Below are positions 9,068 to 17,156 of a stretch of 64,000 nucleotides of DNA, in pieces. Each line of letters opens with the position of its first letter. The stretch's first letter is position 1. This stretch comes from Rhodococcus_G sp042754225 (GTDB lineage Bacteria > Actinomycetota > Actinomycetes > Mycobacteriales > Mycobacteriaceae), in the NCBI RefSeq assembly GCF_042754225.1, contig NZ_JBHZAH010000006.1, positions 29,125 through 93,124 of the forward strand, given 5' to 3'. The position numbers and the translations under genes were made by a program. The notes under the pieces were generated by a model, which saw only the letters and a list, made by a program, of their open reading frames with translations, did not search any database and was not told where the DNA came from.

Positions 9068-9697
9068 TCAGCGCCGTCGAGCGACCAGATGCACCGCCGG
9101 GAACCGGTTGTGCGCGTCGGGACGACTGACGGTCCGCCACACTTCGTCGAAGCCCGCATCCGCGAGTGCCCCGGCCAGGCGGTCCGGATGCCAGCGCCAC
9201 GCCCGCGCGACAAGGTGATCGAACTCGACGACCGCACCGGCGGTGTCGGTGCTCTGGCCGGCGACCGATACGAGTGCACCCGGATCGAGGAGGTCCGCCC
9301 AGCGGGCCAGCACCCCCGGAATTTCCGCAGGTGGAAGGTGTATCAGGCTGAATCTCGCGATCAGCGCACGGATGCGCTCGCCGGCGAGATCCGCGGAGCC
9401 GAGCAGCGCGTCGTCCTGGATCAGACGGAGGTCGGGGTAGTTGCCCCGGGCGATGTCGAGCATTCCGAGACTCGGTTCCACGCCGATCACCTCGAGGCCT
9501 CTACCGGCGAGGTCGGCGGCGACATGGCCGAGGCCGCACCCGACGTCCACCACGACGCCCTCGGCCGGGCCTTCTCGCACGAGGTCCACGAACCCTGCGA
9601 CGACGTGACCTTCGAGTGGGGTCTGATACGCCGACGGAAACGTCTCGGAGTAGAGCTGGGCCATGGCGTCGTATCCCGGTTGCGTCACGTCCCGCAT
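9068..9697 (-). CDS. Class I SAM-dependent methyltransferase
   Basis: A methyltransferase of about 209 residues with the SAM-binding motif VVDVGCGLGH near residue 50, followed by GVEPSLGML (acidic ribose contact) and a post-motif DDALLGS. The fold resembles small-molecule methyltransferases of the Methyltransf_11/25 type; the substrate is unknown. I chose the ATG at 9697 (MRDVTQPGYDAMA) because the family usually begins near this point. A GTG at 9772 would add 25 residues, and neither start has a good ribosome site. It lies downstream of the XRE regulator on the same strand with about 100 bp between, so it may share that promoter. Confidence 0.8.
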   Translation of the reverse strand: MRDVTQPGYDAMAQLYSETFPSAYQTPLEGHVVAGFVDLVREGPAEGVVVDVGCGLGHVAADLAGRGLEVIGVEPSLGMLDIARGNYPDLRLIQDDALLGSADLAGERIRALIARFSLIHLPPAEIPGVLARWADLLDPGALVSVAGQSTDTAGAVVEFDHLVARAWRWHPDRLAGALADAGFDEVWRTVSRPDAHNRFPAVHLVARRR

Positions 9698-9805
9698 TGT
9701 CCCGAAGAGACGGCAGGGCAGGCCGAAGGCTCGGCCGAACTGCTCGACGCCGAACAGTTGCTCAGTCGGCACCGATCCGGGCCGACCGGCCGCACGGTCT
9801 CGGGC

Positions 9806-10075
9806 TCACGAGGCCGCCTCGTGTCGGGTCGGCGGGTCCGCGAGGGCGTGTGCGACGCGGTCGAGCGAGAGGCCGAGCACTCGCGCGAGCGCCGCGACGG
9901 TGAAGAACGCGGGTGTCGCGATCCGGCCGGTTTCGATCTTGCGCAGTGTCTCCGCGGAGATTCCGGCGCTGGTCGCGACGTCGACCATGCTCGCCGACCC
10001 GCGCGCCGCGCGGAGCAGTTCCCCCAGCCGCCGGCCTCGTTCGAGTTCCTCCGCCGTGAGCGGCACGCGCACCAT
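9806..10075 (-). CDS. XRE-family helix-turn-helix regulator
   Basis: An 89-residue DNA-binding protein. The helix-turn-helix spans about residues 28-60 (MVDVATSAGISAETLRKIET) and is followed by a helix with the typical AALARVLGLSLD pattern. It is short and has no sensor domain, so it may be a simple repressor. It is divergent from the methionine aminopeptidase gene, with only 51 bp between starts. A perfect ATACCGGTAT palindrome sits 13-22 bp upstream of its ATG. Control of its own gene and of the aminopeptidase is the natural reading but is inference. Confidence 0.85.
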   Translation of the reverse strand: MVRVPLTAEELERGRRLGELLRAARGSASMVDVATSAGISAETLRKIETGRIATPAFFTVAALARVLGLSLDRVAHALADPPTRHEAAS

Positions 10076-10080
10076 GTGCC

Positions 10081-10110
10081 TATAGTAATACCGGTATAGT
10101 TATTTGGATC
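10081..10110. promoter_or_regulatory. Divergent promoter with palindromic operator
   Basis: The AT-rich stretch between the XRE and map genes holds the perfect palindrome ATACCGGTAT (10088-10097), flanked by TATAGT on the plus strand at 10081 and again at 10095. These can serve as -10 elements, so a protein bound at the palindrome would cover both promoters. Confidence 0.55.
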
Positions 10111-10126
10111 GAGGGACGGTGGACCG

Positions 10127-10894
10127 ATGGTCGAGATCAAGACCGAACACGAGGTGCGGGCGATGCGGGCGGCCGGGGGAGTTGTCGCGGCCGCGCTCGC
10201 CGCCGCCCGCTCGGCCGCGGCGATCGGGGTGAGCCTGCGCGAGCTGGACGAGGCCGCGGCCTCGGTGATCCGGTCCGCGGGTGCGACCCCCGCGTTCCTC
10301 GGCTACCGCCCGAACTGGGCGCCGAGCCCCTTTCCCGGTGTGGTGTGCGCGAGCATCAATGATGCAGTGGTGCACGGAATTCCCTCCGACTACCGGCTCG
10401 GGAACGGCGACCTCGTCAGCCTCGACTGCGGCGCCTTCCTGGACGGCTGGTGTGGTGACGCCGCGGTCAGCTTCGTCGTCGGCGAGGCCGACCCGGAGGA
10501 CCTCCGGTTGATCGCCGACACCGAGGCCGCGTTGGCCCGGGGTGTCGAGGCGGCCTCGGTCGGGAACAGGATCGGCGACATCGCGGATGCCATAGGCACT
10601 TTCGTGCGATCGCGGGGTTGGGGTCTGTTGGCCGACCACGGTGGCCACGGGATCGGCCGTGCCATGCACGAAGATCCGGATGTTCCGAACGAGGGACGAC
10701 CGAACAGGGGATTGAAGCTTCGCCCGGGCATGGTGCTCGCGATCGAGCCGATGCTCATCCGGGGCGGCACCGACGACTACCGGCACGACCCGGACGGCTG
10801 GACCCTGCGCACGTTGGACGGCTCCAGGGCCGCGCACAGCGAGCACACCGTCGCGATCACGGAGCGCGGGCCGGAGGTGCTGACGGTCGTGTGA
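10127..10894 (+). CDS. map: Type I methionine aminopeptidase
   Basis: A 255-residue MetAP that removes the initiator methionine from new proteins in the cytoplasm. All five metal ligands and the helper histidines are visible: VVHG (His), LDCGAFLDGWCGD (two Asp), GHGIG (His), AIEPML (Glu) and SEHTVAI (Glu). It lacks the N-terminal zinc-finger or linker extension of some actinobacterial MetAPs. It is probably an accessory copy rather than the housekeeping enzyme, because it stands alone beside a divergent XRE regulator, not with adk/secY. The ATG at 10127 is preceded by GGTGG. Confidence 0.93.
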   Translation: MVEIKTEHEVRAMRAAGGVVAAALAAARSAAAIGVSLRELDEAAASVIRSAGATPAFLGYRPNWAPSPFPGVVCASINDAVVHGIPSDYRLGNGDLVSLDCGAFLDGWCGDAAVSFVVGEADPEDLRLIADTEAALARGVEAASVGNRIGDIADAIGTFVRSRGWGLLADHGGHGIGRAMHEDPDVPNEGRPNRGLKLRPGMVLAIEPMLIRGGTDDYRHDPDGWTLRTLDGSRAAHSEHTVAITERGPEVLTVV

Positions 10895-11170
10895 CGTCCG
10901 CGGACACCACTGCGAATTGCGCGATACGTGCACACGTTTCGACGAAAAGTGCCCATGTGTGGACGCGACTGTCGCTTTCGGCGCGAGTTCTCCCGCACGA
11001 GCAGGCCTTTCAGCCTCGCCGTCGTCGACGCTGCGTGTTTGCTGGCCTCCCCGACGGAGCGTGGTCAGCGTGGGACCATGAAGCATGGCTGGGGTTTTTG
11101 GCGACAGGAGTCGGGTGCGCAGCGCGGTGGTCGGCAGGCGAGGATGCCTGCCGCGAATTGTGGTGGTGCG

Positions 11171-12631
11171 ATGAGCTCTACGGAGGAACAGCGCAGGCCG
11201 GCAGCCGCGGACCCGAAGCCGGCCCGGAAACCGAAGCCGAAACCGAAGCCTGCTCCGAAGCCGAAGCAGCTGGCGTTTCGCGCCGACGCCGCGGAGTCAC
11301 GCGAGCGCTGCCCGGGCGTCGTTCTCGCTGGTGGACGATACCGGTTGCTCGCGTCGTGCGGCGGTGTCGACGGCCTGGAGTTCTGGCACGCGATGGACCT
11401 GGTCGTCGACCGCGAAGTCGCCCTCACCATCGCCGATCCGAGCGCCGACCCCGGTGAGTTCGCGGAGATGTTCGCGCGGACGATCTGGTTGTGCCGGATC
11501 AGGTCGGACGCGGTCGCACGCATCCTCGACATGACGGACATGGATTCGCTGTCCGTGGTGGTCACCGAGTGGATCCCGAGCGTTTCGCTTCGCGAGGCCG
11601 TTGCCGGTGAGACCTCCCCGTCGGGCGCGGCCCGAGCGACTGCCCCCTTGGCGGAGGCGGTCGCGGAGGCTCACGAGCTCGGCACCGTGCTGTCGCTGGA
11701 CGGCGCGAGTCGGGTGCGGGTGAGCATCGACGGAGTCGCATACCTCGCTTTCCCCGGCACACGCGCGAACGCGCGTCCCGCGGTGGACCTGCACGGACTC
11801 GGTCGTGTGCTCTACGCCCTGACGTCAGGGTCCCTCGACACCGAGCCACTTCCGGAGGGCACGCCACCGGAATTGTCCGCGGCGATAGTCGAACTGCTCA
11901 CCCCCGGCACGGCGACGACCGCGGCCTCGACCGCCGAGACCCTTGCCGGCGTCACCGAGCGGGCGCGAGCAGCGGCGGAAGCCGCGGCCGCGTCCGTCGC
12001 ATCGACGGAAGGCGACACCATGTCGCCTCGTCGGCTGGCGATCCTGTCGGCGGCCGCCGTGACGACCGTGCTGGTGCTGGGCGCGATCGGGTGGTTGATC
12101 GGCACCGCTTCGGTGAAGTCTCCGGACCCCGAGGCACCCGGGCTGGCGGCGCCCCTGTCCGCCGTGACCACCGCGGCCGAACCCGCACCGCCACCGGAGG
12201 TTCCGGTGATACCGATCGGCGCGTCGGTCTTCTCGCCCCAGCAGTTCCCCGACAATTCCGCCGATGCGGGCCTGGCGATCGATGCGAACTTCGCCACGGC
12301 GTGGTCTACCGACACGTACCGCCGGCAGTTCCCGGAATTCAAGAACGGCGTCGGCCTGGTCGTAACCCTGCCGCCCGACACGGTGACGCGGGCGGTGTGG
12401 ATCGTCTCGTCCACCCCCGGTGCGCGAGTGGAGATCCGCACGCCCCCGCCGCCGGGGGGACAGTTGGAGGACACGACCGTCCTCGGCGAGGGGGTGCTGG
12501 GTCCGCGTGACACCACCATCGCCCTGCGGGACGCGCGGCCGATGTCCGGATTGCTCGTGTGGATCTCGGGACTGACCGGGGCCGAGGGCTCCTACCGCGC
12601 AGACCTCGCCGAGGTGGGGTTCACCAGTTGA
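11171..12631 (+). CDS. MurJ-type pseudokinase with one TM helix and discoidin-like C-domain
   Basis: A 486-residue protein. After a Lys-Pro-rich N-terminus comes a kinase-like domain (about residues 45-270). Its ATP lysine is lost: the VAIK position reads EVALT. No HRD or DFG catalytic motifs are seen, so it should not phosphorylate. One membrane helix lies near 290-312, then a Pro-rich linker and an extracytoplasmic beta domain (about 345-486) with SVFSPQQFPDNSADAG, like the sugar-binding module of mycobacterial MurJ (MviN). In mycobacteria these parts are fused to the MurJ flippase; here no flippase is present. The ATG at 11171 is chosen by composition; upstream starts in the same frame look non-coding. 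Confidence 0.8.
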   Translation: MSSTEEQRRPAAADPKPARKPKPKPKPAPKPKQLAFRADAAESRERCPGVVLAGGRYRLLASCGGVDGLEFWHAMDLVVDREVALTIADPSADPGEFAEMFARTIWLCRIRSDAVARILDMTDMDSLSVVVTEWIPSVSLREAVAGETSPSGAARATAPLAEAVAEAHELGTVLSLDGASRVRVSIDGVAYLAFPGTRANARPAVDLHGLGRVLYALTSGSLDTEPLPEGTPPELSAAIVELLTPGTATTAASTAETLAGVTERARAAAEAAAASVASTEGDTMSPRRLAILSAAAVTTVLVLGAIGWLIGTASVKSPDPEAPGLAAPLSAVTTAAEPAPPPEVPVIPIGASVFSPQQFPDNSADAGLAIDANFATAWSTDTYRRQFPEFKNGVGLVVTLPPDTVTRAVWIVSSTPGARVEIRTPPPPGGQLEDTTVLGEGVLGPRDTTIALRDARPMSGLLVWISGLTGAEGSYRADLAEVGFTS

Positions 12632-12692
12632 CCGACCGCGGGCTCGGTTCGTCCGGTTGCCGGGCAGCCGACGCCCGAACCCCGCGCCTCGC

Positions 12693-13283
12693 TCAGCCGG
12701 TCACGGATTCGGTGCACACGGTGAATCGTCGCTCGGGATGGGCGAATCCGCCCTCGGTGCACTGCTCGATGTCGGCGGAGTTCTCGATGATCCGCACGAC
12801 GCGCTCCACCGACGGCGCGGTCGGGTCGGTGCAGTCGACGCGGCGCGGCTCGTCGTCGCCGGCCGGGACACTCATGCATCCGCCTACGATCCAGTCGATG
12901 TCCAGGCACAACGCGCCCTGCTCCCGGGAGCCGAGCGTTTCGTAGTACACCTGATCGGCATCCGATGGGCACTGCGTGTTCGCGGATGCCTTCGCGATGA
13001 CCTTGTAGTTCGAGTCCATGCTGCCGCAGGCGGCCCCGTCGATCTCCGCCGCAGACATCGTTCCGCCCAGCGTCACGCAGTCACCGACCTCGGCGCGGAA
13101 ATCGGTGGAACCGCCGCCGTCGCCGGCCTGCTGACCCGAGATGGTCGTGGTCACGGCGATCGGTGACCCCGCCACGGTCGTCGGCTTCGGGGAACAGGCC
13201 GTCACCGCCACCGCAAGTGCCGCCACTCCCGCCGCCGCGACCGCCCCACGGACCCACGAACCACGTTTCACCACAGTCTTCAT
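12693..13283 (-). CDS. lppU: LppU-like lipoprotein
   Basis: A 196-residue exported protein: positively charged start, hydrophobic stretch, then the lipobox-like AVTACS with the acceptor Cys near residue 30. The mature part has the cysteine-rich pattern of the LppU family: VGDCVTLGG, AACGSMDSNYKVIAKA, CPSDADQVYYE, CLDIDWIVGGCM. It probably sits on the outer face of the membrane; function unknown. The ATG at 13283 gives a normal signal peptide, while a GTG at 13295 would add four residues. It is convergent with the pseudokinase gene and divergent from the sigma factor. Confidence 0.75.
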   Translation of the reverse strand: MKTVVKRGSWVRGAVAAAGVAALAVAVTACSPKPTTVAGSPIAVTTTISGQQAGDGGGSTDFRAEVGDCVTLGGTMSAAEIDGAACGSMDSNYKVIAKASANTQCPSDADQVYYETLGSREQGALCLDIDWIVGGCMSVPAGDDEPRRVDCTDPTAPSVERVVRIIENSADIEQCTEGGFAHPERRFTVCTESVTG

Positions 13284-13441
13284 CCCCTCGACCACTTCCC
13301 TGTCGGCGCGGTGCGCCGGTGCTCGTCATCGGCAACGCTCAGCAGTTTGTCGCATTTGTCGCCGAAGCCGAAACCCGGCGATGAGTTTCTCGCGTGCCGA
13401 TGGTCTGTACTCGAGAGACCGATCACGGAAGGGTGAGGTGC

Positions 13442-14476
13442 ATGACCGAGAGCGCAGTACGTGGAGAGTTCGCCCCGCTGGCAGAGCCGTACCGGCGGGA
13501 GTTGCTGGCCCACTGTTACCGGATGTCGGGCTCGGTGCACGACGCCGAAGACCTGGTCCAGGAGGTGTACCTCAAGGCGTGGCGGGCCTACGACCGGTTC
13601 GAGGGGCGCTCGTCGCTGCGGACCTGGCTGTACCGGATCGCGACGACGACGTGCCTCACCGCGCTCGAGAGCAAGGGCAAGCGTCCGCTGCCCACCGGAC
13701 TCGGCGCGCCCAGCTCCGACCCCGCGGACGACCTGGTCGAGCAGCGGGAGGTGCCGTGGCTCGAGCCGATTCCGGACACCATGGTCGGCACGGGCGCCAG
13801 CGACCCGGCGGTGGTCGCGACCTCGCGAGAGAGCATTCGGCTGGCGCTGATCGCGGCGTTGCAGTTCCTGCCGCCGAAGCAGCGCGCGGTGCTCATCCTG
13901 CGCGAGGTGCTGGCCTGGCCGGCGGCGGAGGTCGCCGAGCTGCTCGGCACCAGCACCGCGGCCGTCAACAGCGCGCTGCAGCGCGCTCGTGCGCAGATCG
14001 ACCAGGCCTCCCCGACGGAGGAGGCCGTTGTGGAACCGGTCCGGCCGGATCAGCGCGAGCTCCTCGACCGGTACATGTCGGCGTTCGAGACGTATGACAT
14101 GGCGGCGCTGAAGGAGCTGTTCACCGAGGACGCGGTCTGGGAGATGCCGCCGTTCGTCGGCTGGTACCAGGGCCCCGACGCGATCCGCACCCTGATCGAG
14201 AACAACTGCCCGGCACAGGGGCCCGGCGATATGAAGCTTGTTCCGACCGTGTCCAACGGTCAGCCGGCCTTCGCGATGTACATGCGCGACCCGGCCGGCG
14301 TGTACCGGGCGTTCCAGTTGCAGGTCGTCTCGCTCGGACCGTCCGGGATCGGCCACGTGACGGTGTTCTTCGACGACTCGCTGTTCGCGAAGTTCGGTCT
14401 GCCCGAGGTCTGGGTCGCTCCGCAGGCTCCGCTCCCGGGGACCGGGGTCGCTCCGGTCCGGACGCTCGAGTCATGA
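13442..14476 (+). CDS. sigG: ECF sigma factor, SigG type with SnoaL-like C-domain
   Basis: A 344-residue extracytoplasmic-function sigma factor. Region 2 shows AHCYRMSGSVHDAEDLVQE and RSSLRTWLYRIATTTCLTALE; region 4 shows LPPKQRAVLILREVLAWPAAEVAELL. A SnoaL/NTF2-like domain follows from about residue 215 (LFTEDAVWEMPPFVGWYQG), a fusion typical of SigG and its relatives that replaces a separate anti-sigma factor. The ATG at 13442 has GAGGTG upstream. Its stop overlaps the next gene as ATGA, so the two are co-translated. Regulated genes are unknown; the SigG label rests on motif and layout match to Rv0182c as I know it. Confidence 0.85.
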   Translation: MTESAVRGEFAPLAEPYRRELLAHCYRMSGSVHDAEDLVQEVYLKAWRAYDRFEGRSSLRTWLYRIATTTCLTALESKGKRPLPTGLGAPSSDPADDLVEQREVPWLEPIPDTMVGTGASDPAVVATSRESIRLALIAALQFLPPKQRAVLILREVLAWPAAEVAELLGTSTAAVNSALQRARAQIDQASPTEEAVVEPVRPDQRELLDRYMSAFETYDMAALKELFTEDAVWEMPPFVGWYQGPDAIRTLIENNCPAQGPGDMKLVPTVSNGQPAFAMYMRDPAGVYRAFQLQVVSLGPSGIGHVTVFFDDSLFAKFGLPEVWVAPQAPLPGTGVAPVRTLES

Positions 14477-15069
14477 CCGGCAGTGCGGTCGCATGGCCGA
14501 TCGCGGATCCGGTCGCGCTGCTCGAGAGGTCGATCGGCTACGCCCTCGGCAGCCTGCAACTGGTGACGCCGCGGGACATGACGGCGCCGACGCCGTGCCG
14601 CGAGTGGGATCTGCGTGCGCTGCTGGCGCACATGAACGACGCCCTCGCGACCCTGCAGGAGGCCGTCGACGATCGCGCCGTGACGCTCGTTCCCGACCCG
14701 AACACGATCGACGAATCGACCGATCCCGTTGCCGCCCTCCGGGATCGGGCCTGCCACCTGCTCGGCTCGTGGACCGGGTCCGGCGACGCGGCTCCCATTC
14801 GGATCGGCGAGGTGCCGGTGCTGGCCGACATCGTTCCCGCCGCCGGCGCGCTGGAGGTCGCGGTGCACGGTTGGGACGTGTCCGCGGCGTGCGGACAGCC
14901 CCGTCCGATCCCGGCCGCGTTGGCGGACGAATTGCTAACCTGTGCAGCGCTGTTCGTCACCGAGGCGGACCGGCCCGCTCGCTTCGCCCGACCGCTCGAG
15001 GTGGCGCGAGACGCCGGTCCGGGGGAGCGGTTGCTGACCTTCCTGGGGCGGCATCCGGGCGACGGGTGA
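14473..15069 (+). CDS. TIGR03086-type metal-binding protein (DinB/MDMPI fold)
   Basis: A 198-residue protein of the DinB-like, mycothiol-dependent maleylpyruvate isomerase superfamily. Visible marks are PTPCREWDLRALLAHMND (His of the metal site) and ALEVAVHGWDVS (His/Trp of the second metal motif). Members bind a divalent metal and often use mycothiol. It starts inside the stop of the sigma factor gene (ATGA, 14473-14476). The pairing suggests that the sigma factor and this enzyme act in one response, perhaps to an electrophile, which is inference. Confidence 0.8.
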   Translation: MTGSAVAWPIADPVALLERSIGYALGSLQLVTPRDMTAPTPCREWDLRALLAHMNDALATLQEAVDDRAVTLVPDPNTIDESTDPVAALRDRACHLLGSWTGSGDAAPIRIGEVPVLADIVPAAGALEVAVHGWDVSAACGQPRPIPAALADELLTCAALFVTEADRPARFARPLEVARDAGPGERLLTFLGRHPGDG

Positions 15070-15084
15070 GTGCTCCGCAGGGAG

Positions 15085-15405
15085 TCACCGAGACAGGAAG
15101 CCGGCCACGGCCGCCGCCAAGACGCCCAGCACGACCGCACCGGCACCCGCCGACACCGGGCGACTGTTCGCGGTCGTTCTTCCCTCGCGCAGCCGGCGCG
15201 CCCGATGGTGACCGATCCCCGCGAACCCCAGCATCATGCTCGCCGCCAGCAACCCGGGGATTGCCGCCTCGCTCGAACCTCGCTGCACGACCTGGTTGAC
15301 CAAGAGCACAGCAGTCACCATCGCGGACATCGCGGTTCGACGCCAGGCGAGCGATGTCCGTTCGACCTGCAGGCCGGGGTCTCGCGGCGCTGGTGCCGGG
15401 GTCAC
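15085..15405 (-). CDS. DUF202 membrane protein (second of pair)
   Basis: A 106-residue protein with the DUF202 signature LQVERTSLAWRRTAMSAMV near the N-terminus and three membrane helices. The GTG at 15405 overlaps the stop of the upstream DUF202 gene as GTGA, so translation is coupled. Function unknown for the family. Confidence 0.85.
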   Translation of the reverse strand: MTPAPAPRDPGLQVERTSLAWRRTAMSAMVTAVLLVNQVVQRGSSEAAIPGLLAASMMLGFAGIGHHRARRLREGRTTANSRPVSAGAGAVVLGVLAAAVAGFLSR

Positions 15406-15755
15406 GAGAGGATCAGCGCGGCGATGGTGAGCAGGGCGATGGTGCCCGCACCCACCGCCAGGATCGGAACCAGGGCGGAGCTCGGCAGCGGCTCGTCCCG
15501 CCGCATCGCGCGCTGCACGGCACGCCACTGGAAGTACGCGCCAAACGCGAGGACGACCGAAAGGCTCACGCACGCAAGTACAACGGCCGATCGGGTGCCC
15601 GCCGTCGGGAACGGCGACATCAACTGGTGAACGGCGACCGCCCCCGCAAGAAGGCAGAGCGCGGTGCGAATCCACGCCAGGAACGTCCGCTCGTTGGCGA
15701 GCGTGAAACGATAGTCCGGCTCGCTCTCGGCCACGACGTCCTTCACCTGATTCAT
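15402..15755 (-). CDS. DUF202 membrane protein, YidH-like (first of pair)
   Basis: A 117-residue inner-membrane protein with FTLANERTFLAWIRTALCLL and three predicted membrane helices. Two different DUF202 proteins encoded in tandem with an overlapping stop/start are common in actinobacteria and suggest a hetero-oligomer. The function is unknown. The ATG at 15755 follows an AGGA about 13 nt upstream. Confidence 0.87.
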   Translation of the reverse strand: MNQVKDVVAESEPDYRFTLANERTFLAWIRTALCLLAGAVAVHQLMSPFPTAGTRSAVVLACVSLSVVLAFGAYFQWRAVQRAMRRDEPLPSSALVPILAVGAGTIALLTIAALILS

Positions 15756-15805
15756 GGTGAGAGGTCCTCTCCCGTTCACCCGCCCGTGCTCAGCGTCGCC
15801 GGACG

Positions 15806-16954
15806 TCATATCCGCTCGATGATTGCCCCGCTCGCCATCGCGCCACCGGCACACACGGCGACGAGCGCCCGCTCGCCGTCGCGACGCTCGAGCTCGTCGA
15901 TCGCTGCCGCGATGAGTCGCACTCCGGAGGATCCGACCGGGTGTCCCAGCGCGATCGCTCCACCGTTGACGTTGAGTCGGTCCTCGTCGACGCCATGGAC
16001 CCGCGCCATCGACATCGGGACCGCCGCGAACGCCTCGTTGACCTCGAACAGGTCGATGTCCTTCACCGACATCCGTGACCGCTCGAGTAGAAGCTCCACC
16101 GCCTGGACCGGCCCGTCCAGAAGGAAGTGGGTCTCGGCACCGATCAAGCACTGCTTGACGATTCGCGCCCGCGGACGCAGGCCGAGTCCTCGCGCCACGG
16201 TCTCGTCCATCAGCACCGCGGCGGCGGCACCGTCCGAGATCTGGGACGAGGTGCCCGCGGTGTGCAGACCGTCGTCGAGCACGGGCTTCAGGCGCGCGAG
16301 GGCTTCCATGGAGGTCTCGCGCAACCCCTGGTCGTGCGCGACGACGCCAGCCGAGCCTCCGTCGGCCTCGGGTGCCTTGATCGGGATGATCTGCCGGTCG
16401 AACCGACCCTCCTCCCACGCGAGCGCGGCCCGCTGCTGCGACCGGAGACCGAATGCGTCCAGCTCCTGCCGGGTGAAGCCGCGGCGCCGCGCAATACGAT
16501 CGGCGCCGAGGAACTGGGCCGGGATGTCAACTGTCCATCCCTGCGGTCGGGGATGTCCGACATCCCCGGAGATGTTGGACAACAACGGAACTCGCGACAT
16601 CGCCTCGACGCCGCAGGCCAGGCCCGCGTCGATGACGCCGGCCGCGATCTGGGCCGCGATCAGGTTCACCGACTGCTGCCCGGAGCCGCATTGCGCGTCG
16701 ATCGTCGTCACGCCGGTGCGCTCGGGCAGGCCCGCGTGCAGCCATGCGTTACGGCTGACGTTCGATGCCTGCTCGCCCGCTTGCGTCACACATCCGCCGA
16801 TGACCTGCTCGATGATGCTCGGGTCCAGCTGCAGGCGTTCGAGCAACCCCGACTGGACGGCCGCCAGCAGTTCCGCCGCGTGCAGTCCGGACAGCCAACC
16901 ACCCCGCCGACCGTAGGGTGATCGGGCAGCATCCACGATGACCGGATTACCCAC
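15806..16954 (-). CDS. Acetyl-CoA acetyltransferase (thiolase)
   Basis: A 382-residue thiolase that cleaves 3-ketoacyl-CoA in beta-oxidation, or runs the reverse. Active-site pieces are present: nucleophile Cys in IDAQCGSGQQ (about residue 88), VNGGAIALGHPVG with the His, and VCAGGAMAS with the second Cys. It most resembles the FadA5/FadA6 group used for sterol or branched substrates, but I cannot fix the substrate. It starts with GTG at 16954 after a good AAGGAG site. A 26-bp dyad lies about 50-80 bp upstream. Confidence 0.9.
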   Translation of the reverse strand: MGNPVIVDAARSPYGRRGGWLSGLHAAELLAAVQSGLLERLQLDPSIIEQVIGGCVTQAGEQASNVSRNAWLHAGLPERTGVTTIDAQCGSGQQSVNLIAAQIAAGVIDAGLACGVEAMSRVPLLSNISGDVGHPRPQGWTVDIPAQFLGADRIARRRGFTRQELDAFGLRSQQRAALAWEEGRFDRQIIPIKAPEADGGSAGVVAHDQGLRETSMEALARLKPVLDDGLHTAGTSSQISDGAAAAVLMDETVARGLGLRPRARIVKQCLIGAETHFLLDGPVQAVELLLERSRMSVKDIDLFEVNEAFAAVPMSMARVHGVDEDRLNVNGGAIALGHPVGSSGVRLIAAAIDELERRDGERALVAVCAGGAMASGAIIERI

Positions 16955-17005
16955 AATTTCTCCTTGCGCATTGGCGACGCCCAGTTCGTGGACGTCGTGT
17001 CGTTT

Positions 17006-17031
17006 GTCCGCCCATCACGTGATCGGTGGAC
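17006..17031. promoter_or_regulatory. 26-bp imperfect palindrome upstream of thiolase
   Basis: The centre is the perfect ATCACGTGAT (17014-17023), and the flanks GTCC...GGAC extend the dyad to 26 bp with 22 matching positions. It lies in the 202-bp gap between the FadE6-like stop and the thiolase start and is probably a regulator binding site. Confidence 0.5.
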
Positions 17032-17156
17032 GGCTTCTGGAATCGACCTCGTTGATGTGCACATGACGGCCGCTGTCCGGAGCCGGCTGGCCGTGCCTGC
17101 CGGCTCCGGAGCGAGGACGTATCACCGCCGCGTAGACGGTGCGTCCTTCGTCGGTG

